A stretch of DNA of 64,000 nucleotides from Massilia litorea (GCF_015101885.1 NZ_CP062941.1:3286001-3350000); one strand, 5' to 3'. Counted from the stretch's first letter, positions 41,007-50,036 are shown. The notes: generated by a model not told the origin, from the sequence alone. Program-made: numbers and translations.

Positions 41007-43235
41007 TCAGCTCCAGCTCAGGTCGGTCTTGCTGAGCGGTAGTTCGCGCACGCGCTTGCCCGTCGCGGCGAAGATCGCATTGCATACTGCCGGGGCGAGC
41101 GGCGGCAGCACCGGCTCGCCCAGGCCCGTGACCGGATAATCGGTCTTCAGGAAATGGATGTCGATCCGCGGCGGCGTTTCCGGCATGCGCAGCAGCTTGT
41201 ACTCGTGGAAGTTGCTCTGCACCACGCGACCGCCTTCGATGTTCAGTTCCGGGTGCAGCAGCGTCGACAGGCCGTCGATCACCGAGCCCTGCACCTGGTT
41301 CTCGGCGCCGGAGAGATTCACGATCTGGGCGCCGATGTCGGTCACCACGACCACCCGGTCGACCCTCAGTTCGCCCGACTTCGAGACCGTCACCTCCGCC
41401 ACTTCCGCCACATAACCGCGATGGCTGAAGTGGAAGGCGACGCCCGCGCCCTGGCCGCGCGCGAACTGCTTCTTGCCCCAGCCGGACTTCTCGGCCACTT
41501 CCTTCAACACATTCCTCATGCGCACGACGCTATAGGGCTGTCCCCGTTCGCCGGTGCCGGGAACGATGTCCTTCTCTCCCAGCAGTTCCAGGCGGAATTC
41601 GATCGGGTCGCGCCCGCCCGCATGGGCCAGCTCGTCGATAAAACTGTGGAAGACCCAGGAAAACACATTGCTGCCCGGCGCACGCCACGGTCCCATCGGG
41701 ATCCGGCATTCGAGGGCGGTCTGCTCGAGCAGGCAGTTGGCCAGCCAGCGTCCCGGGAATTCGTCGCCGGACAGGCTGCCGCCGCTGCCCGGCTGCAAAA
41801 TGCTCTTGCCGTCGCGCTCGATGCGGTTGGCGAAGGTGACGAAATGGTTGTGCCAGGCGACCAGCTTGCCCTGGGCATCGACGCCGCCCCGCAGGTGGTG
41901 GAAACCGCCGGCGCGGAAATGGTCGTGCTGCAGGTCGTCTTCGCGGGTCCAGGTCAGTTTCACCGGCGCCTTGACCCGTTGCGCGATGGCCGCGGCCTCG
42001 ACGATGAAGTCCGAACTGAGGCGCCGCCCGAAGCCGCCGCCGCTACGGATGATGTGGAGCACGATCTTTTCCTTCGGGATGCCGAAGGTCGCGCTGATCA
42101 GGGCCTGGCCGGCGCCCGGGTTCTGGGTCGGCGCCCACAGTTCCAGCGTGCCGTCCGCCGGCTTGAACAGGGCGGTGCAGTTCTGCGGCTCCATGCTGGC
42201 ATGCGAGATGAAGGGATAGCGGTAGCTTGCTTCCACGGTTTTTGCGGCACCGGCCAGGGCCGCGCGCACGTCGCCGTCCTGGCGCAATACCGTCGTGCCC
42301 GGCTTGCCGGCGGCGGCCTCGGCCTGGGCTGCAAAACCGGCCCAGCTGTGGCCGGCGCCGGCGCCTTCGTCCCATGTCACTTCCAGCGCACGGCGCGCCT
42401 TGAACGCCGCCCAGGTCGAAGTGGCGACGATCGCCACGCCCGGACGCAGGCCGTTCAGGTTCCCGGTGCCCTCGACGATGAAGGCATCCTTCACGCCCGG
42501 CATGGCCTTGATCGCCGCCAGGTTGGCACTGACCGGCTTGCCGCCGAACACAGGGCATTTCGCATACACCGCGTACAGCATGCCCGGCAATTGCACGTCG
42601 ATGCCGAACAATGGCTTGCCGCTGACGATGGCCGCGTTATCGACGCCGCCGACGCGGGTGCCGAGCAGGGTGTAGGTGGCCGGGTCCTTCAGCTGGACCT
42701 GGGCAGCGTCCGGCAGCGCCAGTTGCGATGCGCTTGGCACCAGCGCGCCGTAGCCGAGCTTGCGGCCGCTGGCGGCATGGTGGACGGCGCCATGAAGCGC
42801 GCGGCATTCGGAGGCCGGGACACCCCAGGCCTGGGCTGCCGCCTGGACCAGCACCGTGCGCGCGGTCGCGCCCAGGCGGTGGAAATCGTTGTAATTGGTC
42901 GGCGTCGAGGTCGAGCCGCCCGCGCCCTGGCTGCCGTAGGCCGGGTTCAGGTCGCCCTGGACGACGCGCACGTCTTTCCAGTCGATTTCGAGCTCTTCGG
43001 CGATGACCATGGGCAGCGAAGTCTTGATGCCCTGGCCGATTTCCGGCTGCTTCGATATCAGGGTCACGACGCCGTCGCGGCCGATGCGGATGAAGACGTT
43101 CGGCGCGAATTCTTCGGCCGGCTTGCCCGCGTTCTGTGCGGCCAGCACGCCGCCCGGACCCATGCCGATGACGAGGGCACCGGCGCCGGCGGCCCGCAGG
43201 AAGCCGCGGCGCGAGGAAGACAGGGGCGCGTTCAT
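41007..43235 (-). CDS. Molybdopterin-binding oxidoreductase large subunit (IorB-like)
   Basis: 742 residues. A twin-arginine leader (SSRRGFLRAAGAGALV) directs the folded enzyme across the membrane. Xanthine-oxidase-family motifs: QPEIGQGIKTSLPMVIAEEL, GAGGSTSTPTNYNDFHRLG, MEPQNCTALF, RSGGGFGRRLSSDF, APGSNVFSWVFHSFIDELA and, at the C terminus, GLGEPVLPPLAPAVCNA with the catalytic Glu. This is the isoquinoline-1-oxidoreductase (IorB) or periplasmic aldehyde-oxidase subgroup. It hydroxylates an aromatic aldehyde or N-heterocycle; the substrate is not evident. It is coupled to the 2Fe-2S subunit gene by ATGA. Confidence 0.9.
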   Translation of the reverse strand: MNAPLSSSRRGFLRAAGAGALVIGMGPGGVLAAQNAGKPAEEFAPNVFIRIGRDGVVTLISKQPEIGQGIKTSLPMVIAEELEIDWKDVRVVQGDLNPAYGSQGAGGSTSTPTNYNDFHRLGATARTVLVQAAAQAWGVPASECRALHGAVHHAASGRKLGYGALVPSASQLALPDAAQVQLKDPATYTLLGTRVGGVDNAAIVSGKPLFGIDVQLPGMLYAVYAKCPVFGGKPVSANLAAIKAMPGVKDAFIVEGTGNLNGLRPGVAIVATSTWAAFKARRALEVTWDEGAGAGHSWAGFAAQAEAAAGKPGTTVLRQDGDVRAALAGAAKTVEASYRYPFISHASMEPQNCTALFKPADGTLELWAPTQNPGAGQALISATFGIPKEKIVLHIIRSGGGFGRRLSSDFIVEAAAIAQRVKAPVKLTWTREDDLQHDHFRAGGFHHLRGGVDAQGKLVAWHNHFVTFANRIERDGKSILQPGSGGSLSGDEFPGRWLANCLLEQTALECRIPMGPWRAPGSNVFSWVFHSFIDELAHAGGRDPIEFRLELLGEKDIVPGTGERGQPYSVVRMRNVLKEVAEKSGWGKKQFARGQGAGVAFHFSHRGYVAEVAEVTVSKSGELRVDRVVVVTDIGAQIVNLSGAENQVQGSVIDGLSTLLHPELNIEGGRVVQSNFHEYKLLRMPETPPRIDIHFLKTDYPVTGLGEPVLPPLAPAVCNAIFAATGKRVRELPLSKTDLSWS

Positions 43236-43720
43236 GCCTTGCCCTTTCCGTGTTTCGCGCTCTCGGCGATCTCGGCGGCGCGGTGGATGCCGGCGCGGAT
43301 GCGGGTATAGGTCGCGCAGCGGCACAGGTTGCCGGCCATCGCTTCGTCGATCTGGGCGTCGGTCGGTTTCGGGTGCTGTTTCAGGAGGGCGCAGGCGCTC
43401 ATGATCTGGCCCGACTGGCAGTAGCCGCACTGCGGCACATCGAGTTCCTGCCAGGCGAGCTGCAGCGGATGGCGATGGTCCCTGGCCAGCCCTTCGATGG
43501 TCGTGATCTTCGCCTTGCCGATGTTCGACACCGGCAACAGGCAGGAACGGGTCGGCGCGCCATCGATGTGCACGGTGCAGGCGCCGCACTGGCCCGCGCC
43601 GCAGCCGTACTTGGCCCCGACCAGCCCGAGCGCGTCGCGCAGCGCCCACAGCAGTGGGGTGTCGGCTTCGACATCGACCGCCTGCCGCTTGCCGTTGATG
43701 TTCAGCGTGTATTTACTCAT
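43232..43720 (-). CDS. [2Fe-2S] small subunit of molybdenum hydroxylase (IorA-like)
   Basis: 162 residues. The plant-type cluster motif is YGCGAGQCGACTVHID with a later Cys (TRSCLLPV). The second cluster set is QCGYCQSGQIMSACALL and MAGNLCRCATYTRIRAGI. It carries electrons from the molybdenum site. It is first in the two-gene operon. A poorly charged C-terminal tail (AKHGKGKA) ends it. No FAD subunit gene lies beside it, as in IorAB-type enzymes that pass electrons to cytochromes. Confidence 0.92.
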   Translation of the reverse strand: MSKYTLNINGKRQAVDVEADTPLLWALRDALGLVGAKYGCGAGQCGACTVHIDGAPTRSCLLPVSNIGKAKITTIEGLARDHRHPLQLAWQELDVPQCGYCQSGQIMSACALLKQHPKPTDAQIDEAMAGNLCRCATYTRIRAGIHRAAEIAESAKHGKGKA

Positions 43721-43844
43721 CCACTTTCCTTGCCTTGCCTGGTGATAAACCCGAGCATCGTATCAAAAGGCGGCAGGAAAGCGGTGGCGTGAGGAAAGTT
43801 TATTGTTGGAGAATTGTTGCGGATACCCGTCCATGGAGACAGTC

Positions 43845-45185
43845 TTAAATCCCCTCCGGATACGTCTCCGGCGGCTCGCCCGAATGCCAGCCGCTGGTTG
43901 CGTCGAGCGGCACCAGTGCTTCGGTCTGGTCGATGTGGATGATGGCATCGAACTGCTGGGCCAGCTGGGCCTTGAAGTAATGGCTCTGGCGTTCGGTGCG
44001 CGGCAAATACAGCACACCGATCGCCCGTTCCAGGCGCTCCTCCTGCAGCAGGCGGCGCGCGGGGCCCTCGTCGCGCAGGTTCAGGTAGTAGCGCGGCAGG
44101 CCGACATGGTGCAGCAATTCCTCGTAGCTGCCGGACATGCCGGGACGCACGCGCTTGCGCTCGGCCGGGCCGTCCCACTCCGAGGCCGCCGTCACATGCC
44201 CCTCGTAGGTCGAAAAGCCCACCAGGCAGGTCTGGCCCGGGTAGGCCTTGCGCACGAGTTCGCCCACATTCCATTCGCCCAGGTTCCCCATATGGGTGGC
44301 GCGGGCGTCGCCGATGTGGGAATTGTGTTCCCAGACCACGATTTTGGCGGGCTCGCCGCCCTTCGACAGGTGGCGCGCGAGGGCGTCGAGCGTCTCGGCC
44401 ATGTGGCTGTCGCGCAGGTTCCAGGACGAGACCCGGCCACGGAACATGGTCCGGTAGTATTCCTCGGCGTTCTTCACCAGGCGCGCGTTCTGCTGGGCGT
44501 AGAAAAAAGCGTCTTCGCTGGAGGCGCCATCGGCATGCATGTAGTCGAAGGCGCGCTGCTGCAGTTCCTGCAGCTGGGTCAGTACCCCTTGCTGGCAGGA
44601 TTCGGAGAGGCCAACGCCGGTGGCGTAACCATAATGCTGGCTGTCTTCGCCGTAATGGTCGAAGCAGGCATAGCGGCGCCGGGCTTCCTCGGCGGCGGTC
44701 GGGTCGACCTTGTCCAGGTAATTGAGGACTTCGCGTACCGAGGTGAACAGGCTGTAGAGGTCGAGTCCGTAGAAGCCGACCTTCGGCCCCGCCCTGACCC
44801 CGGCATTGTGGGTGCGCAGCCAGTCGATGAAGGTGGCGACATCGGCGTTACGCCACATCCAGGCCGGAAAGCGTTCGAAGCCGGACAGCGCGGCATCGGC
44901 GTCGGCGTCCAGGCCTTCGCCGCGTACGTAGCGGTTGACACGATAGGCATCGGGCCAGTCGGCCTCGACCGCAACTGCGGTGAATCCCTTCTCGCGGATC
45001 AGGCGCTGGGTGAGGCGCGCCCGTTCCTCGTAGAACTCGTGGGTGCCGTGGGTCGCTTCGCCGATCAGCACGAAGCGGGCGTCGCCCACGAGATTCATCA
45101 GGGCGTCGTAGTCGCCCGGTCCACCGGAGAGCGGACGGGCGGCGGCCGCCAGCGCGGCCGCGCTGATGTCGATCGCGGCCGTCAT
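43845..45185 (-). CDS. Erythromycin-esterase family protein
   Basis: 446 residues. The EreA-type core is intact: FVLIGEATHGTHEFYEERARL (Glu-His), FTAVAVEADWPDAYRVNRYV, KIVVWEHNSHIGDARATHMG (Glu-His) and the C-terminal AIGVLYLPRTERQSHYFKA. The family includes macrolide esterases, but chromosomal copies next to phosphoribosyltransferases have no proven antibiotic role, and resistance should not be assumed. It is the last gene of a stress cluster on the minus strand. Start: ATG at 45185, five bases after the SRPBCC gene ends. Confidence 0.87.
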   Translation of the reverse strand: MTAAIDISAAALAAAARPLSGGPGDYDALMNLVGDARFVLIGEATHGTHEFYEERARLTQRLIREKGFTAVAVEADWPDAYRVNRYVRGEGLDADADAALSGFERFPAWMWRNADVATFIDWLRTHNAGVRAGPKVGFYGLDLYSLFTSVREVLNYLDKVDPTAAEEARRRYACFDHYGEDSQHYGYATGVGLSESCQQGVLTQLQELQQRAFDYMHADGASSEDAFFYAQQNARLVKNAEEYYRTMFRGRVSSWNLRDSHMAETLDALARHLSKGGEPAKIVVWEHNSHIGDARATHMGNLGEWNVGELVRKAYPGQTCLVGFSTYEGHVTAASEWDGPAERKRVRPGMSGSYEELLHHVGLPRYYLNLRDEGPARRLLQEERLERAIGVLYLPRTERQSHYFKAQLAQQFDAIIHIDQTEALVPLDATSGWHSGEPPETYPEGI

Positions 45186-45189
45186 GGCG

Positions 45190-46389
45190 TCAGTGCAGGA
45201 AGCGGCTGCCCGACTTCTCGCGCTGCGCCGCATCGTGCGGAATCTTGCCGCGCTCGATGTATTGCTTCATGCGCGCCAGGTCATCGTCCATCTGGCCTTT
45301 CGGGTCGGACCCGAACAGCGAGGCCAGGCCATGGCCGATGGCGCCGGCCGGCGGAGAGTAGGACAGGCGCACGGTGACCCGGGTGCCGCCCCGGTAGGGC
45401 TCGAACTCGACCGAGCCCGCATTCGGGATCTGCGCGCCCGGTTCGCTGCGCCAGGCCAGGCGCCGGTTCTTCGTCTGCTCGGTGAGCACGGAATCGAATT
45501 CGAACTGGGTGCCGGCCGGACCCTGCACGACCCAGTGCGAGCGGCGGCGGCCCATGTCGCGCACGTCGACCACATGCGACATGAAGCGCGGGAAGTTTTC
45601 GTAGTTGCTCCACATGTCGTACACCTCGTCCGGCGAGGCGTCGATGCGGATCGATTTTTCGAGGTCGATGCTGCGCCCGCGGCCGCTGCCGAGCAGCTTC
45701 GCCAGGGCCGAACCGCCGCCGCCACTGCTGCGTGCGGCGAGCGCGAGCGCGCCCAGGGCAACTGCGGCGCCCACCGGCGAGCGGCGGAACAGCCCGATCA
45801 GGCCGAGCACGCCGCCACCGACCACGGCCGGGTTGCGCAGCAGGGCAGACAGGTCGTCGCGGTTCTCCAGGTGCAGGGCCCTGGCTGCGCTGCCGGCGGC
45901 ATTGCTGGCCATGCGGCCAAAGCGCGATGCGGCGGCACTGGCGCTGCTCGATGCGTCGTCGAGCATGCGCGATGCGCCGTCGACCGCATCTTCATAGCTG
46001 CGGCGGGCCGAGCCGTTCGGCTTGGCCGACTCCAGCATGCGGTTCGCGCGCGAGCCGGCTTCGTCGGCATATTTGCTTGCGCGCGAGCTGGCTTCGTCGA
46101 CATATTTGCCGGCGGTGTCGCTGGCGTCCTCGAGCATCTCGCTGGCGGCGTCGCCGGCCTGGCGGGCCGCCTTGCCGATGCGCTCGCCAATGCCGTGCCA
46201 GGCATTGCCGAGCGCACTGCCGGTACGCGTACCCGCGTTGCGCAGCGCCGAGGTCGAGGTGGCGCGTCGTGCGCTGCCGCGGTCGGGATCGAGCATGTAC
46301 ATCAGCAGGGCGCCTGCGGCGGCTCCGCCCAGCAACTTGACCAGATCGCCTGCTTCGATGCTGCTGTCGGTAGTGGTGGTGTGTCGCAT
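45190..46389 (-). CDS. SRPBCC-domain membrane-associated protein
   Basis: 399 residues. Residues about 14-35 hold a glycine-rich hydrophobic stretch (LVKLLGGAAAGALLMYML). Residues 60-160 form an Ala/Ser-rich helical region with repeated SRAS/SRAN-type units. A second hydrophobic patch lies near 190-215 (GGGVLGLIGLFRRSPVGAAVALGALALAA). The last 160 residues are an SRPBCC (polyketide-cyclase/Coq10-like) domain: IDASPDEVYDMWSNYENFPRFM, then HWVVQGPAGTQFEFD. The ligand is unknown. The same protein type is often found with the erythromycin-esterase/PRTase stress genes. Confidence 0.82.
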   Translation of the reverse strand: MRHTTTTDSSIEAGDLVKLLGGAAAGALLMYMLDPDRGSARRATSTSALRNAGTRTGSALGNAWHGIGERIGKAARQAGDAASEMLEDASDTAGKYVDEASSRASKYADEAGSRANRMLESAKPNGSARRSYEDAVDGASRMLDDASSSASAAASRFGRMASNAAGSAARALHLENRDDLSALLRNPAVVGGGVLGLIGLFRRSPVGAAVALGALALAARSSGGGGSALAKLLGSGRGRSIDLEKSIRIDASPDEVYDMWSNYENFPRFMSHVVDVRDMGRRRSHWVVQGPAGTQFEFDSVLTEQTKNRRLAWRSEPGAQIPNAGSVEFEPYRGGTRVTVRLSYSPPAGAIGHGLASLFGSDPKGQMDDDLARMKQYIERGKIPHDAAQREKSGSRFLH

Positions 46390-46461
46390 GTTGTGTCCTT
46401 TCTGTTGGTTGCTTCAGTTGCCAAAAGCGCCTGAATACCCGAAGGCGAGCTCCAGGGCGCT

Positions 46462-47145
46462 CTAGGGTTGCATGCGGGGCGTGCGATCTGCCCCGCTGCG
46501 CCAGGCCATTGCCAGCAAGTCCTGCACTTCCTCGTCGCTCGTCTGGTCGAACGTCTCGTACCACTGGCTCACCGCGCGAAAATGCGGCGGTGCTGCCAGG
46601 CAGACCACTTCGTCGGCCACCGCCTCCAGCGCCGCGAGCGTATCGGGCGGGGCGACCGGTGCGGCGACGACGACGCGCCGGGCGTCATGCCCGCGCGCCA
46701 CCTGCACCGCGGCCAGCATCGTCGAACCGGTGGCGATGCCGTCGTCGACGATGATCACCGTCCGGCCGGCCAGCACCGGCTGCGCGCGCCCGCCCCGGTA
46801 GAGGCGGGTGCGCCGTTCGATCTCGAGCAGTTCGCGCGCGGTGATCGCGTCGACCTGTTCCTGTGTCACGCCCAGCAGCCCGGGCACGCCCGGCTGCAAG
46901 ACCCGCACGCCGCCGCTGCCGACCGCGCCGATGGCGTACTCGGGCTGGTAGGGCAGGCCCAGCTTGCGCACCAGCAGGATGTCGAGCTCGAGATCGAGCG
47001 TCATCGCCACTGCGAACGCAACCGGGACGCCGCCGCGCGGCAGTGCCAGCACGACCGCGTCAGGCTGGTGCGCGTAAACGCCCAGCGCTTTCGCGAGCAA
47101 TTTGCCGGCCTGCGCGCGGTTCTTGAAACGGCGGACCTCGGCCAT
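46462..47145 (-). CDS. Phosphoribosyltransferase-fold protein
   Basis: About 227 residues. The PRPP-binding loop is VIIVDDGIATGSTMLAAV (acidic pair plus GATGST-like loop). N-terminal VVLALPRGGVPVAFAVA and DILLVRKLGLPYQPEYAIGA are characteristic of the stress-cluster PRTases paired with erythromycin-esterase-like proteins. Enzymatic activity is not established for this group. Start chosen at ATG 47145 with GGGGTG before it. An inverted repeat separates it from hsp20. Confidence 0.85.
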   Translation of the reverse strand: MAEVRRFKNRAQAGKLLAKALGVYAHQPDAVVLALPRGGVPVAFAVAMTLDLELDILLVRKLGLPYQPEYAIGAVGSGGVRVLQPGVPGLLGVTQEQVDAITARELLEIERRTRLYRGGRAQPVLAGRTVIIVDDGIATGSTMLAAVQVARGHDARRVVVAAPVAPPDTLAALEAVADEVVCLAAPPHFRAVSQWYETFDQTSDEEVQDLLAMAWRSGADRTPRMQP

Positions 47146-47165
47146 CGTGATCACCCCGATTCCGT

Positions 47166-47189
47166 GCATGCCAGCCGCAGCTGGCATGC
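47166..47189 (-). repeat. Inverted repeat between hsp20 and the PRTase gene
   Basis: GCATGCCAGC, four-base loop CGCA, GCTGGCATGC: a perfect ten-pair stem in the 63-base gap. No T-tract follows in either direction. It may modulate transcript processing within the operon. Confidence 0.7.
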
Positions 47190-47208
47190 GTGGATTGCGA
47201 CCGCAGGC

Positions 47209-47679
47209 TCAGTGGATTTCAAGCCGCCGCGCTGCGCCGCCCTGTTTCTTCGGCAGCGTCAGGTGCAGCACCCCGTTTTCCAGCTTTGCCTCCGCAGCCG
47301 CATCGTCGACTTCGCCAGGCAGGGTGAAGCTGCGCATGAACTTGCGTGCTGAACGTTCAGAATACACCACGTTTTCGCCCTCGCGCCGCTCGTTTGCCTT
47401 GCGGCATTCTCCTTCGATGGTGACGCGCTGATGGTCGATCGCCACCTTCAGGTCTTCCTTCTCGACGCCCGGCATTTCGGCCTGAATTTCATAGGCTTGC
47501 TCGCTCTCGGTCATGTCCAGGCGCGGGATGCTGGTATCTCCCTGGCGCAGGCCGGCTCCCACGGTCATGGGCGCAAAGAAATCTTCGAACATGCTTTCGA
47601 CGAGGCGGCCAAACCCGTCCTCGACCGTGCCGGGGCGATAGGCCGCCAGGGGCGAACTGCCTCTCCTGACGAGATTCAT
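47209..47679 (-). CDS. Hsp20/alpha-crystallin small heat-shock protein
   Basis: 156 residues. The alpha-crystallin domain covers about 50-145: IPRLDMTESEQAYEIQAEMP, KVAIDHQRVTIEGECR, ARKFMRSFTLPGEVD (A-x-x-x-n-G-v-L follows as AKLENGVLHLTLPK). It acts as an ATP-independent holdase. It has a strong ribosome binding site (GGAGG) and a heat-shock-type promoter upstream. First gene of the minus-strand stress cluster. Confidence 0.92.
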   Translation of the reverse strand: MNLVRRGSSPLAAYRPGTVEDGFGRLVESMFEDFFAPMTVGAGLRQGDTSIPRLDMTESEQAYEIQAEMPGVEKEDLKVAIDHQRVTIEGECRKANERREGENVVYSERSARKFMRSFTLPGEVDDAAAEAKLENGVLHLTLPKKQGGAARRLEIH

Positions 47680-47734
47680 GGTAAGCCTCCTTTTATAATG
47701 GATGAACAAGCGCGGCATGGCGCCGCACCTGTTT

Positions 47735-47762
47735 TATAGGGCAGCGCAAGGGCATTTTCAAG
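47735..47762 (-). promoter_or_regulatory. Candidate sigma32 heat-shock promoter
   Basis: On the minus strand CTTGAA (-35) and GCCCTATA (-10) lie 14 bases apart, close to the RpoH consensus (CTTGAA, CCCCATNT). The expected start lies about 45-50 bases before the hsp20 ATG. The leader holds GCGGC-GCCAT-GCCGC, a possible small hairpin. Confidence 0.6.
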
Positions 47763-47875
47763 GGTCGAAAGGGCTTCGCGAGTCCGCTTTGGGGCGGCTT
47801 TGCGGGAGGGCAGGAATGGTGCAACCAGGCGGAACTGAAAGCAGTTCCGCCGGTCAAAACGAGCGTGTGAAAGCG

Positions 47876-48715
47876 TCAGCCGAGCTGGCGGCGGTGGAAG
47901 CGCAAGTGGTCTTCGACGAAGCTGGCGATGAAGTAATAACCGTGGTCGTAGCCGGCGTGGCGGCGCAGGGTCAGGGGCTGGCCGGCGGCGCTGCAGGCGG
48001 CCTCGAAGGCCTCGGGGTTGAGCTGGTCCGGCAGGAATTTGTCGGCCAGGCCCTCGTCGACCAGGATGCCTTGCGGGAAGCGCACCGGACCCTCGGCCAC
48101 CAGCTCGGTGGCGTCCCAGGCGCGCCAGCGCGCGCGGTCCGGGCCCAGGTAGCCGCCGAAGGCTTTTTCGCCCCAGGGGCAGCGGCTCGGGGCGGCGATC
48201 GGCGCAAAGGCCGACACCGAACGGAACAGCTCGGGCTTGCGCAGGGCCAGCACCAGTGCCCCATGGCCGCCCATCGAGTGGCCGAAGATGCCGCAGCGTT
48301 CGGCGTCGGCGCCGAATTCGCGCAGCACCAGTTCGCGCAGCTCGAGGATGTAGCTGTACATGCGGTAGTGGCGCGACCACGGCTCCTCGGTCGCGTCGAC
48401 GTAGAAGCCGGCCCCTACGCCGAAGTCCCAGCTGTCGGTCTCGCCCGGCACGCCGGCGCCGCGCGGGCTGGTATCGGGCGCGACCACGATCAGGCCTTCC
48501 TCGGCGGCGACGCGCTGGAAGCCGCCCTTGATCGCGAAGGTCTCTTCGGTGCAGGTCAGGCCGGCGAGGTAGAACAGCACCGGCAGGTGTTTTCCTTCGG
48601 CGCCCGGCGGCAGGTAGACCGAGAACCGCATCGGCAGGCCGATGGCGCTTGATTCGTGCTGGTAGAAACGCTGGACGCCGCCGAACGAGGCGTGTTCGCT
48701 GAGGAGAGTAAGCAT
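47876..48715 (-). CDS. fghA: S-formylglutathione hydrolase
   Basis: 279 residues, full length. N-terminal FGGVQRFYQHESSAIGLPMR; FYLAGLTCTEETFAIKGG; PDTSPRGAGVPGE; the nucleophile elbow CGIFGHSMGGHGALV (Ser); ILVDEGLADKFLPDQL (Asp) and RRHAGYDHGYYFIASF (His). It hydrolyses S-formylglutathione to formate and glutathione in formaldehyde removal. The released formate could feed the formate dehydrogenase encoded at 13-16 kb. The partner alcohol dehydrogenase is not in the window. Confidence 0.95.
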   Translation of the reverse strand: MLTLLSEHASFGGVQRFYQHESSAIGLPMRFSVYLPPGAEGKHLPVLFYLAGLTCTEETFAIKGGFQRVAAEEGLIVVAPDTSPRGAGVPGETDSWDFGVGAGFYVDATEEPWSRHYRMYSYILELRELVLREFGADAERCGIFGHSMGGHGALVLALRKPELFRSVSAFAPIAAPSRCPWGEKAFGGYLGPDRARWRAWDATELVAEGPVRFPQGILVDEGLADKFLPDQLNPEAFEAACSAAGQPLTLRRHAGYDHGYYFIASFVEDHLRFHRRQLG

Positions 48716-48780
48716 GGAAGGCTCCGGATGATCGATACCGCAAGTATGCCAGTTCGGCAAACCGGGCGCATCGCGTTGGC

Positions 48781-48877
48781 GCGCCTGACAAAATCGCCAT
48801 GGCCGCGTTGCAGCGCCTCGCCGTACCCTCGTACTGTCTTCGGGGCCGCGCCTTGCCCTGACGGTTTTGTCAGGCGC
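48781..48877. repeat. 97-base repeat with 13-base perfect terminal inverted repeats
   Basis: GCGCCTGACAAAA at 48781-48793 is the exact reverse complement of TTTTGTCAGGCGC at 48865-48877. The interior contains GTACCCTCGTACTG-like paired segments and can fold further. It fills the gap between fghA and the chromate transporter and abuts the latter's stop codon. No open reading frame is present. It resembles short palindromic intergenic elements of this bacterial family. Confidence 0.75.
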
Positions 48878-48879
48878 TC

Positions 48880-49464
48880 CTACACGAAGCCGAGCGCTCC
48901 CAATAATGCACCGGCCCCCAGCACCCACAGCAGGTGCAGTTTCGTGCGCCAGATGACGAGGCAGCTGGACAGCGTCAGCAGCCAGAGCGGCCAGTGGTAG
49001 CCGCTGCCGCCCGCCGAACTGGCCAGGATCCAGCTGGTGGACAGCAGCAGGGCGATCACGACCGGCGCCATGCCCTGCTTGAAGGCGCGCACCGGGCGCA
49101 GCTCGCGGTTGCGGTGCCCCCATTGCGCGACCTGGTAAGTGAAGATGGTCGAGGGCAGCAGGATCCCGATCATGGTCGTCGCCACGCCGAGAAAGGCGGC
49201 GCTGGTGCTGCCGGCGTTCATGCCGACATTCCAGCCCATCAGGGCCACGAACAGCACATTCGGGCCCGGCGCGGCCTGGGCCAGCGCGATCGAATCGTTG
49301 AACTGGGCCTGGCTCAGCCAGCCATGCTGCTCGACCAGGAAGCGGTGCATCTCAGAAGTGGTCGAGATCGCACCGCCGAGCGACATCAGGGACAACAGCA
49401 TGTAGTGGGCGAACAGGTTCAGCCAGTCATGCCAGGCGAGAGTGATGTGGATGGCGCCGTTCAT
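48880..49464 (-). CDS. Chromate transporter, half-size subunit (second)
   Basis: 194 residues with about five or six membrane segments. ChrA-type signatures: LLSLMSLGGAISTTSEMHRF, AQFNDSIALAQAAPGPNVLF and VGMNAGSTSAAFLGVATTM. It is one half of the two-gene short-chain CHR type, which forms a heterodimer with the preceding gene product. It may export chromate or a related anion. Start: ATG at 49464, overlapping the stop of the other half. Confidence 0.88.
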   Translation of the reverse strand: MNGAIHITLAWHDWLNLFAHYMLLSLMSLGGAISTTSEMHRFLVEQHGWLSQAQFNDSIALAQAAPGPNVLFVALMGWNVGMNAGSTSAAFLGVATTMIGILLPSTIFTYQVAQWGHRNRELRPVRAFKQGMAPVVIALLLSTSWILASSAGGSGYHWPLWLLTLSSCLVIWRTKLHLLWVLGAGALLGALGFV

Positions 49465-50036
49465 CGCAGGTTCCTGTAAGCCAGCACGCAGCCGAGGCCG
49501 CCAAGGGCAAGCAGCACATAAGCCAGGGGAAATTTCAGCAGGGCGACGAGCACGAAGCCGATGGCGCCGATCGCCACGCACCACTGCAGGGGCACCGGAT
49601 TGCGCTTGAGCGCCACCGACATCTTGAGGCCGGTCGCCGCGATCAGGCCGGCCGAGACCGCCGCCATGCCGCGCAGGGCGCCGGCCACCTGGGCGTTGCC
49701 GGCAAAGCGCGCGTGCAGGATCGCCAGCAGCAGGATCAGCACCAGCGGTACGGCCAGCATGCCGGCCAGCGCCGTCAGCGCGCCGCGCAGGCCGAAATAG
49801 CGGGCGCCGATCATCATCGACAGGTTGACGACGTTCGGCCCGGGCATGATCTGCGCGACCGCCCAGTCCTCGATGAACTCTTCGTTGCTCAGCCAGCGTT
49901 TGCGCTCGACGAGCTCGCGCTGGACGACCGCCAGCACGCCGCCGAAGCCTTGCAGGGCCAGGACGGTAAAGGCGACGAACAGGTCGAGCAGGGATTCGGG
50001 ACGCGGGTGTTCGAAAGCGGAGGGCGGTGAAGTCAT
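49461..50036 (-). CDS. Chromate transporter, half-size subunit (first)
   Basis: 191 residues. LLDLFVAFTVLALQGFGGVL, then WLSNEEFIEDWAVAQIMPGP and NVVNLSMMIGARYFGLRGAL are the CHR-domain motifs. Together with the next gene it forms a short-chain chromate-transporter pair. Start: ATG at 50036, just after a CGCGATAATCGCG palindrome that may overlap the control region. Confidence 0.88.
   Translation of the reverse strand: MTSPPSAFEHPRPESLLDLFVAFTVLALQGFGGVLAVVQRELVERKRWLSNEEFIEDWAVAQIMPGPNVVNLSMMIGARYFGLRGALTALAGMLAVPLVLILLLAILHARFAGNAQVAGALRGMAAVSAGLIAATGLKMSVALKRNPVPLQWCVAIGAIGFVLVALLKFPLAYVLLALGGLGCVLAYRNLR

Noticed and set aside
43845..45185. Calling the EreA-like gene a macrolide-resistance gene
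   Set aside because: Family membership alone is not evidence for resistance. The gene sits in a chromosomal stress cluster and no mobile context is seen.
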